From assembly GCA_031551875.1 (NCBI GenBank), contig JAVBNA010000016.1, positions 4,237 to 68,236 on the forward strand: a stretch of 64,000 nucleotides of DNA. Direction: 5' to 3'. Of the stretch, positions 24,006-34,800 are shown piece by piece. Below the pieces are notes generated by a model. It saw only the letters and a list, made by a program, of their open reading frames with translations. It ran no database searches and was not told the DNA's origin. Numbering within the stretch: position 1 is the first letter of the stretch; each line of letters starts with the position of its first letter. A program made the position numbers and the translations under genes. This DNA comes from JAVBNA01 sp031551875. GTDB taxonomy: Bacteria; Bacillota; Clostridia; Oscillospirales; Acutalibacteraceae.

Positions 24006-24305
24006 TTAGCCGCCGATCTGGCCGGCGATGTCGATGTCGGCCTGTTCCATTGCATTGGCAATGCTGGTGGTCTGCTGAGACAGGCTGTTAATAAACTCGG
24101 GCAGGGTGGTGTCGAACACCGGTTTGATCTGGGATTCGTACTGTCCCCAGTACTTCTCCGAAGAGCTTCCTTCCCAGTTGCCCGTAACTTCCGCGATTTT
24201 CTGTCCGAGTGCACTGCCCTCTGATGTAATCGCTTCCAGCTTTTGCACAAAGAATTGTGCAGCCTCTCTCAGTTCTTCGGGCCTCATGCTGATGCGTTCT
24301 GCCAT
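24006..24305 (-). CDS. esxA: WXG100-family protein (EsxA-like)
   Basis: 99 residues with the diagnostic W-x-G turn in TGNWEGSSSEKYWGQYE between two helices, no signal peptide, and AAGGAG upstream of the ATG. WXG100 proteins are secreted as dimers by EssC and are required for export of other substrates. The C-terminus (DIDIAGQIGG) lacks the Y-x(3)-D/E export motif of mycobacterial relatives, as usual in Firmicutes. Lies directly downstream of essC, 62 bases apart. Confidence 0.93.
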   Translation of the reverse strand: MAERISMRPEELREAAQFFVQKLEAITSEGSALGQKIAEVTGNWEGSSSEKYWGQYESQIKPVFDTTLPEFINSLSQQTTSIANAMEQADIDIAGQIGG

Positions 24306-24367
24306 TGTGTAAAACTCCTTTAGTTATATTTTCAAACCGGGGATTTTTGTAATCCCTGGATTGAATT

Positions 24368-27300
24368 CTACCGGTTGTCAGATGCGTGGATCGTTTTCAC
24401 CTTCACAACGTCACCTTCGTTGATAAAAAAGGCGTCGCCAAGCTGGATGGGATTTTTAAATTCGCGCATGGTGGCCATTGGAATGCTGTCAAACATCTTC
24501 ATGTTCTTGAGATTGTCAAAGTAAAGCGCATATCGGGCAGTCTTCAACTCCCGCAAAATTTCCGGCGAAGAGAATGCGGGATTTGCATTTTCAAGATTTG
24601 TGAATATGAAGGCAACCTTGAGCGCTTTAAACTGCTTAAGAATGTTTTTATACGCATCCATGCTTTTTTTGTCAGCCGATGCCTGTGCGATTGCATCATT
24701 GTTCTGAACAAGCACAAGAATCAGCGGCTTTCCCCTGAGCATCGACGGGCCGCCTGAAACCACTGCGTTGTATCGTTCAGACAGCTCCTCTGAAATCTCA
24801 CCGAGGATTGCCGGGAAATCGGAAGCCAGCACGGTATATTTATGGACATTGGAATAATTCTCAAAGTGTTTGAGCTGTCCGTCAAAATCATCGATGATAT
24901 ACACGCGGGACGGCATTTCCGCCGCACGCGCCTCCAGATAATCCATTACCACCCTGACCAGGTTGGTTCGCCCGCTCTTTTCCTTCCCCAAAATGGCCAA
25001 GGTATTGGATTTAAGAAGGTTGAGCGTCACCAGGTCGACCGTACCGTAATCCAGTGCGATCGGTACGTCATACTCTGCCTGCGGATACCCGTATTCGCGC
25101 TGTACAAACTGCATGTCCAAACGCTTGGGCACGACCGGAATCGCTTTGGCACGGTCGTCCCCATATTTTTTGTTGATCTCGGAGATATATTGCTCCATCC
25201 GCTCGACACGCTCTTTTTCGATTTTTCCTTCAAAGCTCAGGTAGGTCTGGAACTCATACAGGGTCATGTCGATCTCGGTAATTGCACGCCCCGGGACATT
25301 GGCCGGCTGCATACGGCACCGGTCAAACAGGCTGCCGTACTGCCCGCTGTCGTTGCAGTAAAACGCGACGCGTTTGGAAAATCCCGACAAATATTTATAG
25401 CCAAAGCCCGATGTCTGGAGATTGGATACCACCAGGGAAATACCCACCGAAACGCCCTCGCGGGTAAAGGTCAGCAGATCCTCCTCATATTCGGGCGCGA
25501 ACTCCTTGAGCGCGGTAAAGTTGTCAATAAATACCACGATTTGCGGTAAATCTGTATAGCCCGACTCACGGTAGGAAATAAACGAGCTGAGTTTTAAGCG
25601 GGACAGCTCATTTTTCCGCATGATAATTTCGGTGGACAGCATGCGGATAAAGCTTTTCAGAAGCTCATGATCGCTGTCGGTCACTACGCCGCCGACATGG
25701 TTGAGGTCACTGAAGTTCTTGAGAATCTTGGAGGCAAAATCAAGAATATAGATGTTGACCTCACGGGGGGTATACAGCTCGGCCAGGCTGCGGATCATGG
25801 TCTGTATCAGTGTGGTCTTGCCCGAAAGGGAAGACCCAAGCAGGAACACATTGTCCTGAGACAGGTTCATTGTGGTCATACCCTGATACTGACGGGACGG
25901 GTCATCATACAGTCCCACCGGGATCACGCACTCTACCGGGTGCTTTTTAAACTGTTCATAGGGACAGTACACCACATCTGGCAGGGACGGCAGGCAGATT
26001 CCGGGCAACGGGGCAATTCCGTTGTTTTCGCAAAATGCATGGACATATTCCACAATGACCTCAAGCTGTGTTTTGCTTTTTTCCATCTTCTTTTTCTTTT
26101 TCTGATACACCTGCTTGCGCTGCCCCCACAGGGATAACTCATATAAGGCATACTCTCGTTGCGCTGCCGGATCAATCCGCTCGGCCGGCGCGCCGCTGTA
26201 GGCAGACTGGAAGAGCTCAAAGATCTCGTTGTTGCCCACCTGTAAATAGGCGCGCCCCGGCTCTTTAATTTCGGCGGCCAGCGGGGATTTAATTACCTGT
26301 TTGCTGTCGCTTGCATCCTGCACCTTGAGGCAGAGCTTGAACTTGGAGTTTGACCAGATTTGTTCGCTGACCACGCCGGAAGGCTTCTGAGTGGCCAGTA
26401 TCAAATGTACGCCCAAGCTGCGCCCGACGCGGGCCGCCGAGATCAGCTCATTCATAAATTCGGGCTGATCCTGCTTGAGTTCGGCAAATTCATCCACAAT
26501 CAAAATCAAATGGGGCAGCGGATGCGTAACTTCACCATTTTTAAATTTTTCAATGTATTTGTCTATGTGGTTGACCTTGTTTTCGGAAAAAAGTGCCTTG
26601 CGTTTGTCCAGCTCTGCCTTGATCGACAGCAGAGAACGGTTGATTTCGTGCCCGTCAATGTCGGTGATGGCGCCGTTGAGGTGGGGCAGGTCTTTAAACT
26701 GGTTGACCATGCCGCCGCCCTTGAAGTCGATGATCACAAAGCTGACCTCATAGGGATGGAAAAGGGTTGCCATGGACAGGATATAGGACTGCAATATTTC
26801 ACTCTTGCCCGAGCCAGTTGTCCCAGCCACCAGTCCGTGCGGGCCATGGTACTTTTCGTGCAGGTCGAGTGCGACCATCTCGTTGCCGCTCCGCACACCG
26901 AGCGGGGCAGCCATGGATTTATAGACCTGCGATTGCGCCCACCGCGTTTGCAAGTTTAAATCATCCACCGCATAGATTCCCAAAAGCTCATACAGGGAAA
27001 TGTTTTTCGTCAGGGCGCTTTCCAGGCTGACCTCGTCACAATAGACCGGCGCAAGCTTATGGACAACGCTTTTGGCAACCTCATCATCCACAATACGGTA
27101 GATAAGCGATGCGGCCTTGCTTTTGTCGGCGCTGGACAAGAGAACTGCGTTCTCCCTGTCACTCAGCAGCACAATCTCGTCACAATGCTGGGGCAGCAGT
27201 TCCTGACTGGTTTCAAAAAACACAAATGTGACACAAAGCTTTGCTGCCTGTTCCAAAAATTTGGAAACCGGGTGGTTTTTAATGCCCCGCTCGTTATACA

Positions 27301-28909
27301 CAAATATAACCCAATGCGGAAAGACAACTTTACTGTCTGTCCGCCGGACAAGCTCGTTGTATAGATATTCGAAAATTGCGGTAGCGCTGGGGTCATCACA
27401 GGCGATGTTGCGGATGTCCGCATCGTCATTCTGCACGTGGGGCAGAAATCGCACCCATTTGAACCGCTCTGTTTCCGCGTCTCCAATAATATAGAACACC
27501 TTGACGTCCTTATAGTAGTGACGCACGCAGATATCCAGCGTCATGTTTTTCAGAACGCCATATAGATGTTCCCGTTCGCCGATCACGCCGACGGCGTTGT
27601 TTTGTGTCAGCGGTACAACCACGGGTGCGCCGTATATGTTTTTGTATTCTTCCGACACCCGTGCGGGCAATTCGGCCAATTCGTCGTTCGTCTCAAATTT
27701 TTCCTGCTTTTTATAATCAATTTCCCGTTTGGCAGGCACGGCGCCGCGGCCTATGTAAACATGCAAAAAGTCCTTGTCTCCGGGCAGACGGCTGAACAAA
27801 TCCCCCGAAAAGTCCTTAACAAGGCTTGTGTCCCGGTCAAGATCCAAGTACATCTCGTCGAGAATAAAACGTTCCCGCTCGCGCACCTGGTTGATTTCCA
27901 GCTTCTTTTTCTCAATGTACTCCAAATATTTCTTTTTTCGGTTTACTACGTTCTTTTTATACGCGCGTCCCTCTGAGACAAAGCTGATGATGGAGGTGAC
28001 GATGCCAATTCCCATGGTGCAGACACTGAAAATGACAAAGCTGCCTCCGCTTGTGCTCATAACGCCCCGTAACAGCACCGTAACCACCAGCATCCCCAGC
28101 GCCGGCATCAGCGACATCACAAAATTGCTTTTGGGCTTCTCCTCTTTTTGCGGCGGATCGAGAATCGCGACCGGATCGGTCGGAATCTCAGACTGGATGC
28201 GCGTGCTCCGATTGAATTTCGGATACTGCAACGCACTGCCCTGTGACCGGGTATCCTTATAGCTAATGCCGTTGAACAGCAGAGAATCAAACTTGCTGGC
28301 ATAAAGGCAGCCGTGTGCATAGTAAAAGCTGAAATTCGCGATTGAAAAAAAATCGTATTCCCGGACAAGCACGGTTCCGGACACTTGAATGCCATTGTGA
28401 AATACACCGAACTGGCTGTGTCCCGCAGTCAGCTGAAGCCCTTTGGGCGTGCCCGTCAGATTGATATGATCCCGATCGATGTAATCCCCAGTCAGCACAA
28501 TATGGCTGTTCAGATCCGCGCCGATGGTGATCTGGCTATGGGCGGAAATATCAATGAGGCGTTCATAGTTTTTGTTTTCGTACTCGAAATCGACCATAAA
28601 GGTCAAGTCAAGAAGGTCGTTTCCGGTCGTCTTATATTTGATGGTCAGCCGATCTCCGTGGCGCAGCTCTTTGACAAGCAGCTTGCGCACGTCGTCCGCC
28701 ATAATAAACATATTATCTGAGCATTCGATAAACCAGCGCCCGTTCCGGGGCAGTACCGTCAGTTCAAAATGCTCAAAAAATTGCTCCTTGGACAGACGCA
28801 CCCCGCAGGAAGGCGTCGTGCCGATTTTAACCGGGCCGCTTTGTTCGCCGACTTCCACCTCTTTATAGAGGTGGCGGTTTGTAACCAGAAGCTTATATCG
28901 TTTTTCCAT
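24368..28909 (-). CDS. essC: Type VII secretion motor ATPase EssC/YukB
   Basis: About 1513 residues from the ATG at 28909 (GAGGGG ten bases upstream; numbering here counts two residues more from an alternative TTG). Two FHA-like domains about 1-100 and 105-205, two TM helices about 265-283 and 291-311, then three FtsK/SpoIIIE ATPase domains. D1 Walker A GTTGSGKSE (K704) and Walker B LILIVDEF; D2 Walker A GSSLSGKTT (K1033) with a weakened Walker B IVVFIDNF; D3 GKEKSGRTN, where Arg replaces the Walker A Lys (R1316). An active D1 and degenerate D3 are common in this family. It is the membrane motor that recognises WXG100 and LXG substrates. Confidence 0.95.
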   Translation of the reverse strand: MEKRYKLLVTNRHLYKEVEVGEQSGPVKIGTTPSCGVRLSKEQFFEHFELTVLPRNGRWFIECSDNMFIMADDVRKLLVKELRHGDRLTIKYKTTGNDLLDLTFMVDFEYENKNYERLIDISAHSQITIGADLNSHIVLTGDYIDRDHINLTGTPKGLQLTAGHSQFGVFHNGIQVSGTVLVREYDFFSIANFSFYYAHGCLYASKFDSLLFNGISYKDTRSQGSALQYPKFNRSTRIQSEIPTDPVAILDPPQKEEKPKSNFVMSLMPALGMLVVTVLLRGVMSTSGGSFVIFSVCTMGIGIVTSIISFVSEGRAYKKNVVNRKKKYLEYIEKKKLEINQVRERERFILDEMYLDLDRDTSLVKDFSGDLFSRLPGDKDFLHVYIGRGAVPAKREIDYKKQEKFETNDELAELPARVSEEYKNIYGAPVVVPLTQNNAVGVIGEREHLYGVLKNMTLDICVRHYYKDVKVFYIIGDAETERFKWVRFLPHVQNDDADIRNIACDDPSATAIFEYLYNELVRRTDSKVVFPHWVIFVYNERGIKNHPVSKFLEQAAKLCVTFVFFETSQELLPQHCDEIVLLSDRENAVLLSSADKSKAASLIYRIVDDEVAKSVVHKLAPVYCDEVSLESALTKNISLYELLGIYAVDDLNLQTRWAQSQVYKSMAAPLGVRSGNEMVALDLHEKYHGPHGLVAGTTGSGKSEILQSYILSMATLFHPYEVSFVIIDFKGGGMVNQFKDLPHLNGAITDIDGHEINRSLLSIKAELDKRKALFSENKVNHIDKYIEKFKNGEVTHPLPHLILIVDEFAELKQDQPEFMNELISAARVGRSLGVHLILATQKPSGVVSEQIWSNSKFKLCLKVQDASDSKQVIKSPLAAEIKEPGRAYLQVGNNEIFELFQSAYSGAPAERIDPAAQREYALYELSLWGQRKQVYQKKKKKMEKSKTQLEVIVEYVHAFCENNGIAPLPGICLPSLPDVVYCPYEQFKKHPVECVIPVGLYDDPSRQYQGMTTMNLSQDNVFLLGSSLSGKTTLIQTMIRSLAELYTPREVNIYILDFASKILKNFSDLNHVGGVVTDSDHELLKSFIRMLSTEIIMRKNELSRLKLSSFISYRESGYTDLPQIVVFIDNFTALKEFAPEYEEDLLTFTREGVSVGISLVVSNLQTSGFGYKYLSGFSKRVAFYCNDSGQYGSLFDRCRMQPANVPGRAITEIDMTLYEFQTYLSFEGKIEKERVERMEQYISEINKKYGDDRAKAIPVVPKRLDMQFVQREYGYPQAEYDVPIALDYGTVDLVTLNLLKSNTLAILGKEKSGRTNLVRVVMDYLEARAAEMPSRVYIIDDFDGQLKHFENYSNVHKYTVLASDFPAILGEISEELSERYNAVVSGGPSMLRGKPLILVLVQNNDAIAQASADKKSMDAYKNILKQFKALKVAFIFTNLENANPAFSSPEILRELKTARYALYFDNLKNMKMFDSIPMATMREFKNPIQLGDAFFINEGDVVKVKTIHASDNR

Positions 28910-28923
28910 GAACAATTATCCCC

Positions 28924-29175
28924 TCAATCCGTGATGTGAATAACCGAACCGTCGCGGATGCCGAAATCCTCCAGGGTCTTGCTGCCCTTGAGCAGGGCAA
29001 TGGGATGCTCCGCCCGCAAAAAGCAGTTTCGGATGTTCCCTGTATCAATGCCCAGCTGATAGGCGGTGTTCAGGGCAACGACCAACTCCTGCGCCGTAAG
29101 GTCCAACGGCACCTCTACATCAGCGTCAAATTTTCGATTATGAATTTTGAGAATAACGGTGGCTTTTCCGTTCAT
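28924..29175 (-). CDS. esaB: Ubiquitin-like T7SS protein YukD/EsaB
   Basis: 83 residues forming a ubiquitin-like fold: ATVILKIHNRKFDADVEVPL, DLTAQELVVALNTAYQL and SKTLEDFGIRDGSVIHITD. EsaB-type proteins are cytosolic components needed for T7SSb assembly or regulation. ATG follows GGAGGG. It is between the CpaE-like ATPase (12-base gap) and essC (14-base gap), in one operon. Confidence 0.9.
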   Translation of the reverse strand: MNGKATVILKIHNRKFDADVEVPLDLTAQELVVALNTAYQLGIDTGNIRNCFLRAEHPIALLKGSKTLEDFGIRDGSVIHITD

Positions 29176-29187
29176 GGGAACCCTCCT

Positions 29188-30252
29188 CTACAGCAACATA
29201 TAAGCAAGTTTCTGAAACCCTTGCGATTCGCCCAACCGGTTTGCCATAACCGAGTCCATATTTTCAAAAAATTCGATATAAGCATCCACTACGAAGGGCG
29301 TGGAGGACAAATTGACTGTCAACTCATTCTTTTTCTCTTTTTGAAATGCATTGCACACAAAGATGTACTTGTCCTCATCCCGGAAGCTCATATTGTTTTG
29401 CAGCATTCTGGTTTTAAACTGGGAAAACATATCCTGCCGCACAACAATAACTACTCTGTCGGCAATCTCGAAAAATCCCATTTTCTCGTCACTCAGGGAG
29501 GAGTCGACATCGACCACGACATAGTCATATTCCCCCGACGCTTTTGCCTCGGCTGCCAGCCGGACAAAGGCATTGTACGTGATTCCCAGTGCGGAAATGG
29601 AAACGCTGAACGGCGGGACGTAGGCAAACTCTTCATGGCGGATAAACTGTTTCAGCCTCGCAAAGGAAAGGTTCTCCGGGTTATAGAATTCTTGATAAGC
29701 ATCCCTGTGCAGGAACTCTTTGTTTGACAGATAGCGCTGAAAGGACTGGAGATATTCCGCGTTTAGATACAATACCTTCTTATAATGCTGTGTCAGTGCG
29801 GCGCACAGGCCAATTGCCGTCGTGGTCTTGCCTGCGCCTCCGGCCGCCGAGTAGACCAGCACGATTCTAGACGCCCCGTTGACCTTTTCTCCTGCGGCCG
29901 TTTCCAGCGGCGCATAGTGCATAATCTGGTTGAAAATTTCCTGTCCGCTTTTATATTTGAAAATCCGCCGCACCGTCAGATCCCCTGTTTGATCCTCGCT
30001 GCTCTGCTCACAAAGCAAAAAGGTATGAGCAATACTGTGTTTTTTCAGTTGTTCCCCGCCACTCCTGTACTGCTCCTCATCGGCAATTAACATGTCTATA
30101 TTTCTGGGCTGGGAGAAATAGTCGTCAAAATACACTTGCTCTGTGATAACCTCAATCTCCACGGCGCCGTACAATTTTTCAAGAAATATGCACTCAAGGG
30201 CGGTTAAATATTGGGCGTTCAGGTCGGACATCACGACAATTGGTTTATGCAT
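29188..30252 (-). CDS. CpaE/TadZ-like MinD-family ATPase
   Basis: 354 residues: an N-terminal receiver-like domain (1-115) without an obvious phospho-Asp, then a SIMIBI/MinD ATPase domain. The deviant Walker A is YSAAGGAGKTTTA (138-144), in which the signature first Lys of KGGxGKT is Ala. Walker B-like YVVVDVDSSLSD follows. This architecture is that of CpaE/TadZ proteins, which place pili or secretion machines at particular cell sites. In this locus I infer it positions the T7SS. GGAG lies ten bases before the ATG. Confidence 0.8.
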   Translation of the reverse strand: MHKPIVVMSDLNAQYLTALECIFLEKLYGAVEIEVITEQVYFDDYFSQPRNIDMLIADEEQYRSGGEQLKKHSIAHTFLLCEQSSEDQTGDLTVRRIFKYKSGQEIFNQIMHYAPLETAAGEKVNGASRIVLVYSAAGGAGKTTTAIGLCAALTQHYKKVLYLNAEYLQSFQRYLSNKEFLHRDAYQEFYNPENLSFARLKQFIRHEEFAYVPPFSVSISALGITYNAFVRLAAEAKASGEYDYVVVDVDSSLSDEKMGFFEIADRVVIVVRQDMFSQFKTRMLQNNMSFRDEDKYIFVCNAFQKEKKNELTVNLSSTPFVVDAYIEFFENMDSVMANRLGESQGFQKLAYMLL

Positions 30253-30309
30253 ATAAGGCTGCTCCTCTAATGCAGAGACATCTGGAAAAATTTCCGTCTG
30301 CCCTGATTT

Positions 30310-31230
30310 CTAAAAATGGATGGTGAATTCTACATTGGCAAATTTAAGAATGTCATTTTTTTGAATGGGAAATATCCGTCCGGGCGTAAGGCGCTTGTTG
30401 TTGATATAGGTCCCGTTTGTGCTGCCCAAATTGTCCTTGCCCACATCTACGAGAGAATATGTTCCCTCGCCGTATACGATTTTGGCATGAACCGAACTGA
30501 CTGCACCGGCAAAGGGAATGCACCCGTCCACTTTTCCCTCGGCCGATCCGATCAGAAATTCATCTTTGTCGATAATAAACTCAACCGGTCTGTCTGTTCC
30601 CATGGACAGCAGCGTCATCGGCAGCCGAACCTCGTGACCCGCAGGCCTTCCTGCTTGGCCGGCCGTCTCCCTGCTTATTAGAGCATGGAGCTGTGCGAAC
30701 GACGTCATCCCATTCTGAAGCTCTTCGGCGACACGCCGGACACCGGGGTCATTGAGGGTTGGCGTCGTACGGATCACCTGCAAAAGAAAAGTGCGCAGAT
30801 CGTTTTCAAAGGACAAGCTACCTGTGCCCGAAGCGGAGACACTGAGCGGAAGATAAATCATATGCGCCGTATAGGTGTTTACATCCACAAAGATCTTGTC
30901 AAAGGAAACCGCAAGATTCCGGCAACTCAGATATCCATTTCCCCTCACCTCTAAAATTGCACCGAGCAGGCTTGACAGGATCCGGAGAAATGCGTTTGGG
31001 CTCAAGGCTCGCAACAGCGAAAAAAGGGATGGATATTCTGCGGAAAGGTAGTACAGCTTGATTTTTCCGTTGTACAACAGCTTCATGCAGGGCAAAAACC
31101 GCCCGTCTGCCTGTCCCTGTAAAAACTTATAGCCGGTCGGGTCAAACAGGGCGCTGTCCTGAAACAGGAACGCTATCCCACGGTCCATATTGACTTCACT
31201 GAGTGCACCTGACTGTATCCACGTGTACAT
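30310..31230 (-). CDS. FHA-domain protein with DUF6382-like N-terminus
   Basis: 306 residues. The N-terminal 180 contains CRNLAVSFDKIFVDVNTYTA followed by HMIYLPLS. This is matched in the 40.9-kb protein by MKNLTLDMGAIYVNDVTREA and CMLYQPII, pointing to a shared DUF6382-type fold. The C-terminal FHA domain (about 215-306) has VSSVHAKIVY and NLGSTNGTYINNKRL, but both usual phosphothreonine-binding Arg positions read Ser (FLIGSAEG and VSSVHA). Cytoplasmic. ATG after GGGAGG. Likely an adaptor of the kinase/phosphatase pair in this operon. Confidence 0.8.
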   Translation of the reverse strand: MYTWIQSGALSEVNMDRGIAFLFQDSALFDPTGYKFLQGQADGRFLPCMKLLYNGKIKLYYLSAEYPSLFSLLRALSPNAFLRILSSLLGAILEVRGNGYLSCRNLAVSFDKIFVDVNTYTAHMIYLPLSVSASGTGSLSFENDLRTFLLQVIRTTPTLNDPGVRRVAEELQNGMTSFAQLHALISRETAGQAGRPAGHEVRLPMTLLSMGTDRPVEFIIDKDEFLIGSAEGKVDGCIPFAGAVSSVHAKIVYGEGTYSLVDVGKDNLGSTNGTYINNKRLTPGRIFPIQKNDILKFANVEFTIHF

Positions 31231-31245
31231 GTGTGCCTCCCTGTT

Positions 31246-31791
31246 TTACTGCATTCTTGTGGTCCCGCAATGCGGACACATGGTGTCGGCCGCGCCGAAA
31301 CGGTTGCCGCATTGACGGCAAAACACAATTCCATTTGCCGGGGGCGGGGCGGGATGAGCGCTCTGCTCTGCCCCGCCGGCGTCAGAGAGGGCTTTGCCCC
31401 CAAGCTTTCGGTTAATTTCCGAGATGTTGCGGCACAGCAGAAAGATCGCCGTCAACAGTTCATAGGCAAGCCGCAGAATTAGGTTTCCCGGCACGAGGCG
31501 CACGCCAACGGTCACAAGAATGCTGCCGACCTGCCCGTTCCCAAGCCGGAGAAGCGGCTCAAAGGAATACAGCGTCAAAAATAAAGCACTGATCAAATAC
31601 AAAAAAGAGAGAAGCGGCTTTCCGACCAGCCAGTTAAATTGGAAAAAATCATAAATTCGACCCGAAAATCCGGAAAAACGCCCTTTATTCTTTCGGCGGA
31701 GAAAGGTTGCAAACAGCACAATCCCTACCGTCAGCGCCAACAAGGCGCAAGCCAGCGCAAACCACACGCTGTTCCGATTAATTAGATTCAT
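31246..31791 (-). CDS. Membrane protein with C-terminal zinc ribbon
   Basis: 181 residues: TM near 8-28, further hydrophobic segments near 55-75 and 80-115, then a C-terminal zinc ribbon FCRQCGNRFGAADTMCPHCG (two C-x2-C pairs). No named family recognised. Lies 15 bases upstream of the FHA gene, so part of the operon; the zinc ribbon probably mediates protein contact in the cytoplasm. Confidence 0.75.
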   Translation of the reverse strand: MNLINRNSVWFALACALLALTVGIVLFATFLRRKNKGRFSGFSGRIYDFFQFNWLVGKPLLSFLYLISALFLTLYSFEPLLRLGNGQVGSILVTVGVRLVPGNLILRLAYELLTAIFLLCRNISEINRKLGGKALSDAGGAEQSAHPAPPPANGIVFCRQCGNRFGAADTMCPHCGTTRMQ

Positions 31792-31824
31792 ACGCTTCCC
31801 CTCATTCCTTTCTATCCGGGCAAT

Positions 31825-34800
31825 TTATGCGGTTTCCTCTTTTTCTTCCTTTCTCCTTTTCAGGAAGAAGAGCAGGAAGAGCAGTCCGAGGATGGCGATC
31901 ACCAAGCCGCCGACCGTGCCCCAGAACAGCCATGTGTTTGCATAGTAACGCACAAAGAAATTGGTGGAGATTGTGACTTCCCGCTCGAACTGAAGGGGTG
32001 TTGTGAAGGATTCGGAGCTTGTGTCGGTCACATTGCCCGCCTTGTCGGTGATGACCAGCCGGACACGCTGGTGAATGCCCTCGCCCAGGGAGAAGGATCC
32101 GCTGAATTGGGTCATGTCTTCAAAGTTCGCAAAGCTTTCCCTGACCTCTTCTCCCACATAGACATCCACCTTGTTCAGCGCAATGGCGTCAAACACATCA
32201 AACTTGACCGATACGCTTTGCGCGTTGACGGAGTTTTTCTCGAGGCCGGTCAGATTGGTCAGCTCGGGCGCCACCGTGTCCACACAGAACTGGACAGCCT
32301 TGTCCACATAGTTTGTGTTTTCCGGTGCATTTCCGGCGGCATCCCTGGAGGAAACTCTAATCCGATAAATGCCGTCCTTGTCACAGTTGGAGGGATCAAT
32401 TTTGTATTCATACTGATACCAGCCGCTTGCCCCCACAGACACCAGGTCGTTTGGCACGGGGCTGACATCGTATTTGACCTTAGAAAGCGGTGCCCCGTCA
32501 CAGCTGATGTCAATCTTGAGGGAATCCTGCAAAAGCTTGTCCGGGTTATACTCCGTGACAATGAGCTGATCCGAAACCTTTTGCACATAGCTGTCACGCA
32601 GGGAGGTGAGATATTTGTCAAAGACATAGACCGAGCCAAACCGGTTGACCGAGAAGGCAATGCTTTCGCTTTCGGTGTTGCCCGCATGGTCGGTCATTTT
32701 GGCCGTCAGGGTATAGATTCCGTCGTTGTCCTGAATTTTGTCAAAGCCCTCGACGGTAACCTCTCCGCCGCTCGCACCCGGCTGTCCCTTCTGGGTGAAG
32801 AGGCGGGTGACGTCGACGTCCTTTTCAAACAAACGGGTGCGCAGCAGCACGATTTCATAGCTCGCAAAATTGATGTCGCTGAAGAGCACACTCGGTAAAA
32901 CGTCCCCGCGATATGATTTCCCGTTTCCGTCCTCGCCGTTAATGGTGATAACCGGTTTGACAATCGTGGTGTCCACCGTGAAGTCTCTGGGTGCGGCGGA
33001 ATTCCCGTAGCCTGCCTCACGAGCCGCGTTGCCCGCCTTGTCGGTATAGGCAATGTCAAACGTATAGTCACCGTCGGCCGCATAGCGGATGGAGGCGGTA
33101 TGCATGTCGCCCGAGGTGCGCCAGCCGCCCACCTGCGGCCGGGCAATCCCGGAACCGCCCAGTGAAGCGGTGATATCCACTTTGATGCGGCTGGTTTCAA
33201 AGTTGTGCTCGTGAATGGTGATGGTCGCCGTACGCTCCTGACTAAAATATTTTCCGTCGGTGACACTGTTGTTGTTATAGTGCACTGAAACAACCGGAAG
33301 CGTTTTGTCAACGGTAAAGGCTTTGGGCGCGGCCGTCCCCGGCGCATAGGTCTCGCCCGGGCAGCGGTTGTCCGCCAGATCGGTATAGTCAATGCCGAAG
33401 GTATAGTCGGCGTCGGCCGTATAGGCGATTGTGGCCGTATGGGTGGTGTCGTCGAGGTTTCCGGTGCCCTTGACCGTCCTCCAAGCCGAAAGCCTGGGTG
33501 CCTGAGCGCCCTTGGCGGTAATCGCGGCAACCACGTCCGCGGCATTGAAGTTGCGCTCGGTCACCACCACGGTGGCTGTACGGGCCGCCTTGAAATAGCC
33601 CGGAAAACCGGGATCGTCGCTGTTGTTGTCGTACCGAACCTGAATGGAAGGCGGTGTTGTATCAATTTTAAGCGCACCGGCAGGCGTCCGGGTAATGCGG
33701 GTGTTGCCCGCGTTGTCTACCGCCGTGATCTCCAGCACAACGTCATTTGAGTTGTTCTGCTTGCTGTCAATCACAATTTTTCCCGACCAGGAGGGCACCC
33801 GCCCGTCAGTATCCTTTTTATAGGGATATTGATCAGAGGGGAACAGAACAGTCGTGTCAAGCGTGACCGCACCATCGGTCAAAACCCGATAGCTCAAGTT
33901 CTTGAGGGCCGACCGCACACCCGTCGCCTCATCGGGATCATCGTCCGAATATTTGGGGTCGCTCACCGAAATATCCACGGAGACATCTTTGTTGTAAAAA
34001 CCATTTCGGTTGGGTTTTTCGGGTGTTAAGGTGATTTCGGGAGAGAGCTTGTCTCCGGTCGGCGCCTGATTGTCCAAAATGATGCCGTCACTGTAGATCA
34101 GGGTCTTGTTGCCCGCCAGATCCACGGCTCGGAAGCACAGGATAAACTTGCGGTTGGGTTTCATTTCAATTCCACTTTGGGGGTATTCCAGCCATATCCC
34201 CTCCGGGCGTGTATCAATCTCCGTCAGGCTTTTTCCCCACTGGTATTCCAGCCTGCCCAGTCCGCTTATGTCACAGTCGGCCGAAAGCTTGATATGGATT
34301 GTCCTGTTGTAGAACAGCGTAAAATCGATTTCATTTTCATTTTGCGCGGCAACTGATGCCCCATCAACCTCCATACTCAGGTCGGTCGGCGCGGTGGTAT
34401 CCACCTTGATCGTCTCGGTGTACGGATCGCATTCGTTTCCGGCTTCATCCTTTGTCCAGATAAGCAGAGAATAGACGCCGTCCGCGTTTACCACCGGCTG
34501 GCGATCCCCGTGGATTGAGCTGAATCTTTTTTCGGAGGTTTCCTCTCCGGTTGTCGTGTTGACCAGCTTATAATAGGTTGTGATCGGCGGGGTATGTTCG
34601 GTTTCGGCCGGCTCAGTCAGCTCGATCCCAGGCGCATCGAAGTCCCCCACATACCAGCCGTTTTCCCCATTTACGGGAGCCAGGCTGACCGTGGCGTTGG
34701 CGGGCGGGTTTTTCCATACTCTGACCGTAAACTCGGTTACCTTTGTGGATTCCACGCCGGTATTGGAAACCGCCCGGAATTTAAAGGTTCCGTTGCAGTT

